Source: Przewalskia tangutica (Eukaryota; Streptophyta; Magnoliopsida; Solanales; Solanaceae). From it: DNA of 64,000 nt. The translations under genes were made by a program, and so were the position numbers. Position 1 is the first letter of the stretch. Each line of letters begins with the position of its first letter. The notes beneath the pieces are model-generated. The model ran no database searches. It saw only the letters and a list, made by a program, of their open reading frames with translations, and had not been told where the DNA came from. This document shows positions 46,201-58,132 of this stretch, one piece after another. The stretch covers positions 65,811,593 to 65,875,592 of the forward strand of contig CM056738.1 in the NCBI GenBank assembly GCA_029844215.1, written 5' to 3'.

Positions 46201-46745
46201 TGTGAGGGGGAGGCTCTCGCCAAGGGAGGGGGATGGTGTTGGACGAGAACACTAAAAAGAGAGGGGAGGCTTTTTAACACTTAGAAATGATTTTTGGATG
46301 AAGAATTTCATCAACAAAGGGGTATTTATAGGTCAAGAAATGGCCAACCAATGGCCAAGACTCCAAGTGTTAGGCAAGTGTAAGGTGTAGATTAAGCCAT
46401 GTGTTGTGTGGGTCCCACTTGGTCATCAACCACACAAATATCCTACCAAACATTGACCAAATGTTTTAGGCAAAAAAATGCCAAAAACGTGCCCAACAAT
46501 TCCCTTTGGTGCCGTCCACTTGCTCCCAATGTGAGGGTGACACATGTCACCCTCGTTGGTCAAAATGTTTCGTCTGAAAATCCAAAAATTAGAAATGACA
46601 TAGCCGAATTTTCCTTACGAAAGCCGTGAAACGTTTCAAAAACGACTCTAACCGTGTTGTGAACAAAGTTAAATCGCCAAGCCTAATTAAAAGTTTCAAA
46701 TTTTCACGCACGCCCCACGCATATACTGCGAAATACGGTATAACA
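43288..46745 (-). repeat. 3' LTR of outer element
   Basis: It starts TGTCACGACCCG and ends 'cggtataaca'. TATA is at 46323-46330 (minus). Degenerate repeats with 'gctccgcataggcc' and 'cccgcatgaggtat' blocks lie at 44130-44370. Confidence 0.85.
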
Positions 46746-47157
46746 TTCTCCTCCTTAGAAACATTCGGTATACCGTATTTCCGCAGTATTTACGTGGGGA
46801 CGACGTGAGAAATTTTCGAACTTCTTAGGCTTGGCCGAATTCTTTGTGCACAACACTGCTAGAGTCGCCGACTAAACGCTTTCACACTTTCGTAGGGGAA
46901 TTTCCGCTATGTCGCTTAAAATTTTGCGGATTTTTCCGAGAGACGAACATTTTGACCAACAAGAGGGCACACTTGTCACCTCTAATCGCGGCGTGACTGA
47001 CGAAAGTGGGAGGTTGGCACGCTTTTGTTGCATTATTTTTGGTCAAGGAGTTGGTAGGATATTTTGGGTAGATGGATAAGGTTGCACACGGCTTAATCTT
47101 GACCTTACACTTGCCTAACACTGATGGATCTTGGCCATTGTTGGCCTTCACTTGACC

Positions 47158-47165
47158 TATAAATA
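47158..47165 (+). promoter_or_regulatory. TATA box of nested element
   Basis: TATAAATA in 'acttgacctataaatac', repeated at 52731 in the other LTR. Confidence 0.6.
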
Positions 47166-49039
47166 CCCCTTAGTTGATGAACTTTCTTCATCCAAAACTT
47201 GAGCAATCTAGCTAAGTCTCAAAATACTCCTCTCCTTGAAGCTTTCGCCCACCACACCCTCTCCCCTCTCAAGGCCCTCGAGCCCACCCTCGCTAGTGGC
47301 TCTGAGAGCAACCCCACCTTAGTTGTGCTAGTCAAAATACTACCCCTTGGTAGAAATGTATTCTACAAGTATCGTTATAATGCCCAAAATACTTTAGCCA
47401 AATACCTTGTAGTACTTTCCAAAGTACCCTTTATACGGCCCTAAAATACTATTATACTTTCCTTTAGCCACTAAACGAAACCCTAAGGAAAAATCTTCAC
47501 CGTAGTTGAAGTATTAAGTAGAAGTTGTGTAGACACTTCTAAGGGTTTCTTGGGCTTGGGAGCGCACTGAGTAGAGCTAAACCTTGTTCAGAACGACATA
47601 TAAACTCGGATAATTTTGGGCTTATCGAGGTAAACATTCTTGACCTTCATTGTAATTGGAAATTACATGTTGTTGGAATATATAGTCAAGTATACTATAT
47701 ATAGAATCAACATTATAAATGTGCGCAATGTCTTTGGACTTAAGCCTGAATAATACTTACGGCAATGTCTTGCGACTTAAGCCCGAATTTAAAGAAGAGA
47801 ATCAATCAGAATTACATAGGATCAGACATAGACTTGTGTAGCATTACTATATTGTAGAATTGTACGCGTCGTTAGACGCGTGTTAACCCTCGGTTGGCTT
47901 GTAGGCCACTTCTAGAGAGGAGATTTACGTTATGTGGGAGGTGTCGAATTTTCTGTAGAATATTCTACGTCGGGATCTAAAGATATTAATAGGCGTTTGT
48001 GGCCTTTATAGGTGAAAGTACTAAGAGTAGCGTATTCTACTCGAGGAGTGGAAAGGGCTAGCAAGGTTGTAGTACTTGGAGCTTTTTGCTTATTGTCGAT
48101 AATCGTCGCGAGGTATGTGGACCTCTTCCTATCTCTCTAGCATGATATGTGTGAACTATGTAGTACGGTATAATGCATGTGCTAAATGTATTTGATTGAT
48201 TTAAAACATAAAGTGTTATAACGCTTTATGGGAAGTTGGTTATAATAGCTTTATGTGGATAAGCACATACTTTGTGGTTTTTAAAAAGGTAACTGATTTG
48301 AATAATAACTGGCTTGATATGTGTTAATAAAGAACTTGAAGCATTTCAAAAGATTTATGAATCGTTTTGAAAGAATGAGTATTACTTGGTTTTGAAAGCT
48401 TAAGAGTTATACTAGCTTTATGGGAAGTTAGGTATAACGCTTAAGAATGTTTTATCGATTTCGAAATCGAATGTGTATCGACAAACCACCGCGTTAATAA
48501 AAGGAAAATGTATTGACTAAAGAAGTATTATTAAAACCAAGAGAAAACCTCCATCCGTAGATAAGCTAAGATGAGACAAAATGATATTACATTTCCTAGA
48601 TCATGGCTGCTTAATAAGATTGACTATAAACAAGAATAACCTACTCACATATAAGACATATGTTTCTCAAAACGTTTAAAGGAGAATTATGTTTTAAAGG
48701 ACTAAAACTATGAACTACTAAACCTTTTCTAAAGAGAAACTTGAGCATTGAAATTAGGCAAACTCAACGTTGGAAAATAAGGTTGTTACTTGATTTTACA
48801 AAGGAAAGCATTTTGGTTTACTTAACAATGTTAGTCACTCCAATTTTATACTACGTATCGGTGACCTTTGTAAAAGAAATGGATCTTAAAAGGAATTTAA
48901 CGGACGTAGTACTCTAAGGTTAAAATCCGGACGTTGACATAAAATGAGAGTACCTTGAGTCGTGTGTAACTTGCTTATACTTGTTGTTATGAAACTTGAC
49001 CATGTTACGTGTGATAGCCTTGTTGTAAGTATCGTGTTC

Positions 49040-49290
49040 TACTCGACTACGGCTTCATCCGGAATGTATATCACTTGACTAATGGGTCATCCGAATGTAT
49101 ATCACTTGATTACCGCTCATCCGGAATGTATTTCACTCGACCACGGTTCATCCGGAATGTGTTTCACTTGATTACGGCTCATCCGGAATGTATTTCACTT
49201 GAGGACCGGCTCATCCGGAATGTATTTCACTGACACGGCTCATCCGGAATGTATTCCATTCGACTACGGTTCACGGGATGAACCGGAATG
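49040..49290 (+). repeat. Roughly 30-bp tandem repeat in 5' LTR
   Basis: Seven units of 'ggctcatccggaatgtattt'-type sequence, separated by 'cacttgactac', and then an inverted unit ('gatgaaccggaatgtattcc'). Confidence 0.8.
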
Positions 49291-49940
49291 TATTCCACCC
49301 TTTTCTATATTGGGTCCATAAGATGGGCCGAGACACGTTATACGTATCACATGATTTGTACCTAGATCGCGGTGAGGAAGGAGTTCCACGGCATGAGGAT
49401 GACTTTTGGCGTGAGTCCTCGACTTGACATATCGCTTCTATGTTGTGAATCGTAGTTTGGTTATCATACATGTCTCCCGCTTTATATAGACTATTATGAT
49501 TTCATTTACTGATTTTACGCTTTCACATACTGTACTGGCCAGACGACCTTCGGGGCCGCGTTCACGCCGCAGTAAAAGGTACATCGCATTGCCGATCCCC
49601 GCTTAGGATCACCTTTCAACAGATTGGAAGCTCCGTTCCTTGAGGCTTATCTTTTGGTATGTTACCCGAGTCCGTAGATGCTTATACATTCGTGGTATGG
49701 CGGGCCTGTCCGTCATAGCTGTAAAATCTTAGAGGTCCAGAGTAATCGCCAAGTGTGGTTTGTAAAAAGGATAACCGTCGGGTATTTATGTATATATGAT
49801 GAAGGCAAATCGCTTTGGTTGGCCTGCTTATTTATCTTTTCTCTTAATTCATGTTCATGTTTCTATTTCACGATTTTCTCGATGTTGTATCACCAGTGGT
49901 GCCCGGTAGGCATCCACGCCCGGTTCGGTCGTGACAAAAG

Positions 49941-49952
49941 TGGTATCGAGCG
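49941..49952 (+). other. Primer-binding site of nested element
   Basis: TGGTATCGAGCG, again with CG where the tRNA-Met site has CAG. Confidence 0.75.
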
Positions 49953-50137
49953 CTTAGTCCTCGGAAAGTGTCTGCATCGTGTCTAGCAGTAGTCTTGATT
50001 ATCGGTGTGTTGTGCACCACATCTATAATCGTGAGGTCGCAGGACATTTAGGATTGGTTTCATCCTTTTCATTCCGAGATCGTGCCTTAGAGCTGTGATA
50101 AATCGACCCTCCGACGTATTCCTTTCCTTTACCGATT

Positions 50138-51397
50138 ATGCCTCCGCGTAAGGCAACCCAGTGCCCAGATGGGCAAGGCAATGGGAGTCATAGTGAGATA
50201 CAGAGGAGCACGGTGGCGCAGCCCGGCCAAGACTGAGACAGATTTCCGGCCGGGTTTCGCGACGCCACAAAGACCAAAGAGTTTAGAGCCGCAGCAGTGG
50301 TGCCGAGACTACAAGACTGAGCCTCCACCCCACACCGAGCCGATGAGACGGGTACAAGGAGATGGCCCGATCGCCGTGGTCGTGGCCGATATGAGGATAG
50401 GCCGGATGCAGCAGCCCAAATTTCAGAAGAGCACCCGTAGTACACCCCGAGCGCATGGCTGAGGCTACGGACTTCCCGAGTCAGAGCCTCCGGTGTTCTA
50501 TGGATCGAGAGACGAGGACGACCCTCGGGAGTTTATCCGACAGCACAAATGATCATGAGAGTGATCGAGCCTCGAGGCGTAGTCGGTGGTATTGGGTTCG
50601 CATCACCGCGTGATATCGCAGCTGATCGGTTTGATTCGCGAGCTGTCCCGGAAGAGCATGCACTTCCAGCATTTGGGACGAGTTCTCGAGGGCATTTCTT
50701 GCATTTCTTGCCCCCACAGATGAGGAGGGCTCGGCCGGCAGATTTTTGACGCTGAGGCGGGATCGCGACGGTTAGAGAGTACAATGTGAGTTCGACCACT
50801 AGCTCGGTATGTTCCCGCCGTGGTAGCCGATATGGAGGACGAGTACACCGCCACGCCACCGGCCGACGATTACTTGGCAGAGGCTTGTACGGTGTAGCTC
50901 TTCACCGTACGGATGGACATTGCCCGCATGCAAGCTCACGCACTAGGGTGTGAGGCACGGAGAGGTCGACGGAATGACCGAGATCGCAGAAGAGGCCGCA
51001 ATGCAGGTCCTTTGGTAACTTTCGAGGCGACCGCCTCAGCTAGCCTAGTTATGTACTCCGCCAAGACAGAGTGGTCCTCCCGCCGGACGCTCGTGGTATT
51101 CGAGCCGGTCGAGCTCCAGTGGCTTCCGTTCACGTGTATACGTGAGTGCTAGCCAGCGGATTCATGTCCCTCAGCCGGTGCACGATGTGGCAAACATCAT
51201 CCCGGAATGTCGCTTTTTATCGGTGCTTGTTTCACTGCGGCCGCCGTGGCCATGTGACGAGAGATCGTGCTTATAGAGAGGTACCGGCTGGCGCAGCCTT
51301 ACGGATCGATGGCGTGTTCATCGCTTTCATACATGCTACTGCAGGCGTACTTATGATTAGAGTGAGCGGTAGCTTGTGTATATCCTTAACCATCTAG
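50138..51397 (+). pseudogene. Gag with CCHC zinc knuckle, frameshifted
   Basis: ATG 50138 starts 'MPPRKATQ'. The frame shifts repeatedly. The block 'EPPVFYGSRDEDDPREFI' at 50485-50545 corresponds to the 'PPxFxG...DPxxFL' start of the gypsy gag (retrotrans_gag) domain. A zinc knuckle 'C-L-F-H-C-G-R-R-G-H-V-T-R-D' lies at 51224-51268; its last cysteine codon reads CGT. The frame ends 'GSLCISLTI' at 51397, like the sister gag. Codon-level GC is far above the flanking DNA. No protease motif follows. Many of the shifts fall at CHG sites and may be sequence errors. Confidence 0.7.
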
Positions 51398-52327
51398 AGG
51401 CTTGTATGTTTTGATGTTATGTTAATGTGTTAAGTGTTATGTCGGATAGCTTTGTGCTAAAATGTGATTTAGGAACCCGGTTGGGAAAAAGGGTAAGCTG
51501 GGTGAGAAAATGATGAACCTTAGAATATTACGCTGAGACCTTAGATGTAAGCGCCGTCTCGAGTACAAGATTTGCGAGTGATCCTTGTCGAGTGCATTTT
51601 ATGCCTAGAATGTATTGTGTGATAAGTCCTGGTTGGGTAAATGAAAGCGTATCTTCATGATGTGATTTAGCAAGGTTGTTCCGGATCGAGAAACGAGAGT
51701 TGGGCGTGACGAGGGTCGGGTTGAGGACGTGTTGCATGTCAACCCGTGAGCCGAATGAGGTGGGTCACTCGTGGTCCCGCCAGCGGTAGGGTCACGAGGG
51801 TGCTAGGCCCAAGTTTAGATGACCATCGTATGAGTTCGTGGATATGTTCGACCGGCGGTCGTGAAGGCCAAGTGGCCTTAAGGAAGATTGAGGCTAGTAA
51901 GATAACCAAGTTGGAGGTGGTGACTCCAAGGTTTGGAGAACTGAAGCGATAACTGAAGTGTGGTACGTATACTGGAAGAGTTCAAGAGTTCGAGAAGAGT
52001 ACGACGAGTAAGGGTAGAGGTGAGCATGTATTGCGAACATAGATATGATCATTTCTTGTAAAGGAGAAGGTGCGAAGGATGTATATTTTAGACCTCGTGA
52101 ATCGCACGCAGTCCGGCACCATTTGTTGGTCGCCGAGTGACACTAGAACCTCGCGGCAAAGTGACAAAAGTTTGTGATGTTAGAGGTGTTTCCTCGTGGA
52201 CTTGGATATAAGTATTTGCGTGCATATGTTGTTTCGTGGCCAGTTGTGGCATTGGCAACTTATTAGAAGAACTTTATCGTTATCCGTCTTGAGAAGGAAC
52301 ATTCGACGAATGTTTCTGGGAGGAGAA
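51398..52327 (+). other. 3' non-coding part and polypurine tract of nested element
   Basis: There is no sustained frame and none of the protease, reverse transcriptase or integrase motifs. It ends 'tgggaggagaa' (52317-52327), the polypurine tract, directly before the LTR. Confidence 0.65.
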
Positions 52328-55300
52328 TGTTATACCGTATTTCCGCAGTATTTACGTGGGGACGACGAGAAATTTTCGAACTTCTTTAGGCTTGGCCGAA
52401 TTCTTTTGTGCACAACACCGGTTAGAGTCGTTTCGACTAAACGCTTTCACACTTTCGTAGGGAATTTCCGCTATGTCGTTTAAAATTTTTGCGGATTTTT
52501 CCGAGAGACGAAACATTTTGGACCAACAAGAGGGCGACACTTGTCACCCTCTAATTGGTGAAGGTGGACGGACGAAAGTGGGAGGGTTGGCACGTTTTTG
52601 TTGCATTATTTTTGGTCAAGGAGTTGGTAGGATATTTTGGGTAGATGGATAAGGTTGCACATGGCTTAATCTCGACCTTACACTTGCCTAACACTGATGG
52701 ATCTCGCCATTGGGTGGCCTTCACTTGACCTATAAATCCCCCGTTAGTTGATGAACTTTCTTCATCCAAAACTTGAGCAATCTAGCTAAGTCTCAAAATA
52801 CTCCCTCTCCTCAAGCTGGCCCACCACACCCTCTCCCTCTCATGCCCTCGACCGAGCCCCCTTGCCTGTGGCTCAGCCGAGAGCAACCCCCCCCCTAGCC
52901 TAGTTGTGCTAGTCAAAATACTACCCCCTTGGTAGAAATGTATTCTACAAGTATCGTTATAATGCCCAAAATACTTTAGCCAAATACCTTGTAGTACTTT
53001 CCAAAGTACCCTTTATACGAAGCCCGGAAAATACTATTATACTTTCCTTTAGCCACTAAACGAAACCCTAAGGAAAATCTTCACCCGTAGTTGAAGTATT
53101 AAGTAGAAGTTGTGTAGACACTTCTAAGGGTTTCTTGGGCGTTTTGGGAGCGCACGGAGTAGGAGCTAAACCTTGTTCAGGAACGACATATAAACTCGGA
53201 TAATTTTGGGCTTATCGAGGTAAACATTCTTGACCTTCTGTTGTAATTGGAAATTACATGTTGTTGGAATATATAGTTGAAGTATACTATATATAGAACT
53301 GAACATTATAAATGTGCGGCAATGTCTTTTGACTTAAGCCTGAATAATACTTACGGCAATGTCTTGCGACTTAAGCCTGAATTTAAAGAAGAGAACTGAA
53401 CTGTAATTACATAGGACTGTATTACAGTAGACTTGTGTAGCATTACTATATTGTAGAATTGTACGCGTCTGGTTAGACGTGTTAACCCCCCCCCCCTGGT
53501 TGGCTTGGTAGCCACTTCTAGAGAGAGGAGATTTACGCCATGTGGAGGTCGCGAATTTTCAGTAGAATATTCTACGTCGGGATCTAAAGATATTAATAGG
53601 CGTTTGTGGCCTTTATAGGTGAAAGTACTAAGAGTAGCGATTCTACTCGAGGAGTGGAAAGGGCTAGCAAGGTTGTAGTACTGCGAGCTTTTGCGAATTG
53701 TCGATAATCGTCGCGAGGTATGTGGACCTCTTCCTATCTCTCTAGCATGATATGTGTGAACTATGTAGTACGGTATACGTACATGTGCTAAATGTATTTG
53801 ATTGATTTAAAACATAAAGTGTTATAACGGCTTTATGGGAAGTTGGTTATAATAGCTTTATGTGGATAAGCACATACTTTGTGGTTTTAAAAGGTAATCG
53901 ATTTGAATAATAACCGGCTTGATATGTGTTAATAAAGAACTTGAAGCATTTCAAAAGATTTATGAATCGCTTTGAAAGAATGAGTATTACTTGGTTTTGA
54001 AAGCTTAAGAGTTATACTAGCTTTATGGGAAGTTAGGTATAACGGCTTAAGAATGTTTTCTCGATTTGAAATCGAATGTGTATCGACAAACCACCGCTGC
54101 GTTAATAAAAGGAAAATGTATTGACTAAAGAAGTATTATTAAAACCAAGAGAAACCTCCATCCGCATAGAAGCTAAGATGAGACAAAATGATATTACATT
54201 TCCTAGATCATGGTCGCTTAATAAGATTGACTATAAACAAGAATAACCTACTCACATATAAGACATATGTTTCTCAAAACGCTTAAAGGAGAATTATGTT
54301 TTAAAGGACTAAAACTATGAACTACGAAACCTTTTTCTAAAATGAGAAACTTGAGCATTCAAATTAGGCAAACTCAACGCTTGGAAAATAAGGTTGTTAC
54401 TTGATTTTACAAAGGAAAGCATTTTGGTTTACTTAACAATGTTAGTCACTCCAATTTTATACTACGTATCGGGTGACCTTTGTAAAAGAAATGGATCTTA
54501 AAAGGAATTTAACGGACGTAGTACTCTAAGGTTAAAATCCGGACGTTGACATAAAATGAAAGTACATTGAGTCGTGTGTAACTTGCTTATACTTGTTGTT
54601 ATGAAACTTGACCATGTTACGTGTGATAGCCTTGTTGTGTAAATCGCGTGTTCTACTCGACTACGGCTCATCCGAATGTATATCACTTGACTACGGTCAT
54701 CCGAATGTATATCACTTGATTACACGGCTCATCCGGAATGTATTTCACTCGACTACGGTTCATCCGGAATGTGTTTCACTTGATTACCGGCTCATCCGGA
54801 ATGTATTTCACTTGAGGACCGGTTCATCCGGAATGTATTTCACTTGACTACGGCTCATCCGGAATGTATTCCACTCGACTACGGTTCATGGGATGAACCG
54901 AATGTATTCCACCTTTTCTATATTGGGTCCATAAGATGGGCCGAGACACGTTATACGTATCACATGATTTGTACCTAGATCGCTGGCAGCTGAGAAGGAG
55001 TTCCACGCATGAGGATGACTTTTAGGCGTGAGTCCTCGACTTGACATGATCGCTTCTATGTTGTGAATCGTAGTTTGGTTATCATACATGTCTCCCGCTT
55101 TATATAGACTATTATGATTTCATTTACGATTTTACGATTTCACATACTTGGTACCAGATCGACCTCCTTCTGGGCCGCTCATGCCGCAGTAAAAGGTACA
55201 TCGGTGCCGATCCCCGCTTTAGGATCACCTTTCAGATTGAAGCTCCGTTCCTTGGAGGCTTATCTTTTGGTATGTTACCTCGAGTCGTAGATGCTTATAC

Positions 55301-55556
55301 ATTCGTGGTATGGCGGCCCCGTCCCGCCATAGCTGTTGTAAAATCTTAGAGGTGCAGAGTAATCCGCAAGGTGGTTTGTAAAAGGATAACTGTCGGGTAT
55401 TTATGTATATATGATGAAGGCAACTGCTTTTGGTTGGCCTGTTTATTTATCTTTTCTCTTAATTCATGTTCATGTTTCTATTTCCGCTGATTTTCTCGAT
55501 GTTGTATCACTGTGTGCCCGGTAAGGCACGACCACGGCCCGGTTCGGGTCGTGACA
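52328..55556 (+). repeat. 3' LTR of nested element
   Basis: It starts TGTTATACCGTATTTCCGC and ends 'gtcgtgaca'. TATA is at 52731 and a tandem repeat at 54655-54910. It differs from the 5' LTR mostly by short indels, and by C runs (52890, 53487) that are short in the 5' copy. Confidence 0.85.
54655..54910 (+). repeat. Roughly 30-bp tandem repeat in 3' LTR
   Basis: This is the same array as at 49040-49290, with the same terminal inverted unit, so it was present before insertion. Confidence 0.8.
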
Positions 55557-55561
55557 CATTC

Positions 55562-57180
55562 GTCCCGAATGTTCCTTCTAAGTCTCAAAACAAGCGTGCG
55601 CCAGTATAGTCTTCACTACTATACTTACGAAACAATCCTGCCACAATGGCCACAGAAACAACTTGCGCAAATACTTCCATCCAAGTCCACGAGGAAACAC
55701 CTCCAATATCACCACAAAAACCTCCCTCCGGGGCTAGAATATACTTCCTTCGCACCTTCTTTTCACCAAAGAAATGATCACATCTATGCTCGCCATACAT
55801 GCTCGCTTCTCCCTTTACTCGTCGTGATACCACTTTTGTCACTTTGCCGCGAGGTTCTAGTGTCACACCGGCGACCCAACAAATGGTACCGGGCCGCATG
55901 CGATCCCTGAGGCTGTCATACCCTCGAACTCTTACCACATTCGAATCGCTCGCTTTCCAAAACTCGGGTTACTATCTCTAACGTGGTCATTATTAATCGA
56001 ACACTCTGGATGGGTCTCCGATACTTTCCGAACATATCAATACGAAGATCGGACGTCGCCTCCTAAGTAGGGCGGCAAAGCTAACCTATAGGCAACCCGC
56101 CTATCTCCTTCACATGAACTCAAAAGGCCCAAAGTAACTCGCTAAGTTCCTCTGCTCCAAAACTCCGCCACACCCTAACCGGGTGGTACTTTCAAGAAGA
56201 CCGACCCAACTCGAACTCTAAGCGTGCCGCCGATTATCCGCACGATTTCTCCGAGCCGCCAAAACCTCTCCTAGATGCCTTCCCTATCCACGCCCATCGG
56301 AACAAGCTCGAACTAACTATCTCGCACCTTGCCAACATCGAACCAATCGACCAACTTACACTTCCGCCCTACAAGGCTTCAAAAGACGACATCCGAACAT
56401 TGAAATGGTAGCTTAAACACTACCTCCACAGAGACAACAATCCCCACAACTATCCCGAAATCCACACACCGCCCGAGGCGGATGCGACTCGAGACTCCGA
56501 GTTCCTAACCCCGCTGGTAAAACTTTTAGAAAACGAAAATAGCCACCACCGGGCTTCACCGCCCGCCATAAGGTGAAGGTAGGCACCTCGTGCGCACTTT
56601 ACAACCTTTCGATATAAACAACATCGCGAGCACTCGGTCTTTGCTAGAAGACAAGACTACCGACCTTCTCGCCCGACCATCGGTCGAAAGCATCCACGAG
56701 TTCGTCTGGTTAACTAAACTTGGGCCTAACACCTCGTGACTTATCACAAGGCGGGACCACCACAACCGACCCCACCACCATACATGCCGCTGGTTGACCC
56801 GCAACGCGGCCTCAACCCGACCCAAGAACGCCGCAAAACGCTAGCTCCCAAGGAAAACTCTCACTAACCACGTTACGAAAACCTAGCGGTCTTCTTAGCT
56901 CAACTACCCTCTTTCATACCACACTACTCAGGGACTTATCCCATAAACATAGTTCACGTGCACTATGCACTCCTATAAGGGTCAAACATAACACTACACC
57001 TTCGCTCCAGATGGCCTTACCTCTAAGGTCTCTACGTATAACACTCTAAGGCTCACACCTTCTCTATCCCCCAAATCCTACTTGGTTAACTAACCAAGAT
57101 TTCTAATCACAATAAACCCTCATGTTATCCAACATAACACTTAAGGTATACTCACCTTATCATACATACGATCTCAGAGG
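55562..57180 (-). other. 3' non-coding part of outer element
   Basis: It continues the internal region of the outer element after the nested insertion. No sustained coding frame is present. It is homologous in order to 23206-24498. Confidence 0.6.
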
Positions 57181-57931
57181 ATATATCTATATCTTTGTTT
57201 CACTCCCTTAGTCGTTCTAATCAAATCGCCTGTAGGCGCATAGCTAGGGAAGATGACGAACTACCCACCGATCCTGGAGGCTAAGTCCTCCTACTAGACA
57301 CTCTCGACATCGACTGACGGTCGAGGTACAACAAGTACCAAAAAGACGACATTCCCGGATGGCGTCACACCGTGAACCGGAAGATGCGAGCTCGACCAAC
57401 TCCTGCATACCGAACGCCCCGAAATTCGTGAGGACCTTCTGACCGGTGGATGTGCAAATCTAATCCGTGAGGTGACTCGCGAAAGTTACTAAAGGACCTT
57501 GCTACTCGCCTTCTGCGTCGCCCGTTAACCCGTCGATCTCTACGCTTTCTCACTGCGCATAAGCCCGCATACGTGCCATGCTCGCTTCAATCGAAGAACT
57601 TACTCTTGCACAACCTTCTCGTTGATATTCATCAAGACTCGCGGTACATCGGTATGCTCTCTGGTAGTTAAATCCATAGTTAGTAACAGGGTCGTCTCCT
57701 TGAAATTTATATTCTCTGTTCCCGGTCGTGGAACTGAAGGTTCAAATATCATGGCCGCAGTAGGAACTGCTGCCGCCGTGCTAAACTCTGCTGGGGCTAG
57801 TGACGTCGCAGAACTCCCCGAATGAAGCACCACCAAGGTGATAATTGGGCTGTGCCCACGTAACCTCTCAGATTTACTCGCAGCCTCCTGGCCGCTTGCC
57901 TCTGGGTCGGGTTGCCACTCTGCGGAGGCAT
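57180..57931 (-). pseudogene. Gag remnant of outer element
   Basis: The likely start is ATG 57931-57929, reading 'MPPQSGNPTQRQAARRL', similar to the starts of the other two gags. Frames are broken throughout, and a knuckle region is only hinted at near 57310-57360. It is the shortest of the three gags. The frame end is not certain. Confidence 0.5.
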
Positions 57932-58116
57932 AACGTAAGGGAAAGAAATACGTTAGAGGTCCAACTTACAACGCAGCTTCTAAGGCACGATCTCGAGTGA
58001 GAAGAAATAGAAACCAATCCTAAATATCCTATAGCCTCGATTATTGATGTAGTGCACAACACACCGATAATCAAGACTTCATCGATACGGTCCGTAGACA
58101 CTTTCCGAGGATTAAT

Positions 58117-58128
58117 CGCTCGATACCA
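58117..58128 (-). other. Primer-binding site of outer element
   Basis: CGCTCGATACCA, the same as at 25630. Confidence 0.75.
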
Positions 58129-58132
58129 CTTT

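Larger units (their letters stand above)
46767..49936 (+). repeat. 5' LTR of nested element
   Basis: It ends 'gtcgtgaca', four bases before the primer site. TATA is at 47158-47165, and a tandem repeat at 49040-49290. Confidence 0.85.
46767..55556 (+). mobile_element. Gag-only long-LTR gypsy element nested in sister (plus strand)
   Basis: LTRs are at 46767-49936 and 52328-55556, with an internal region of 2391 bp. TSD CATTC is at 46762-46766 and 55557-55561. Removal restores 'gaaacattcg...ccgaatgttcc', which the uninterrupted element at 23206-23223 also shows. The left LTR has lost its first bases (GGTATACC for TGTTATACC). Confidence 0.9.

Noticed and set aside
49040..49290. CRISPR-like spaced repeats
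   Set aside because: Units are contiguous and diverged without unique spacers, the DNA is eukaryotic and the array is inside an LTR.
50533..50859. Minus-strand frames in nested element
   Set aside because: They are shadows of GC-rich gag; the plus strand carries the gag domain and knuckle.
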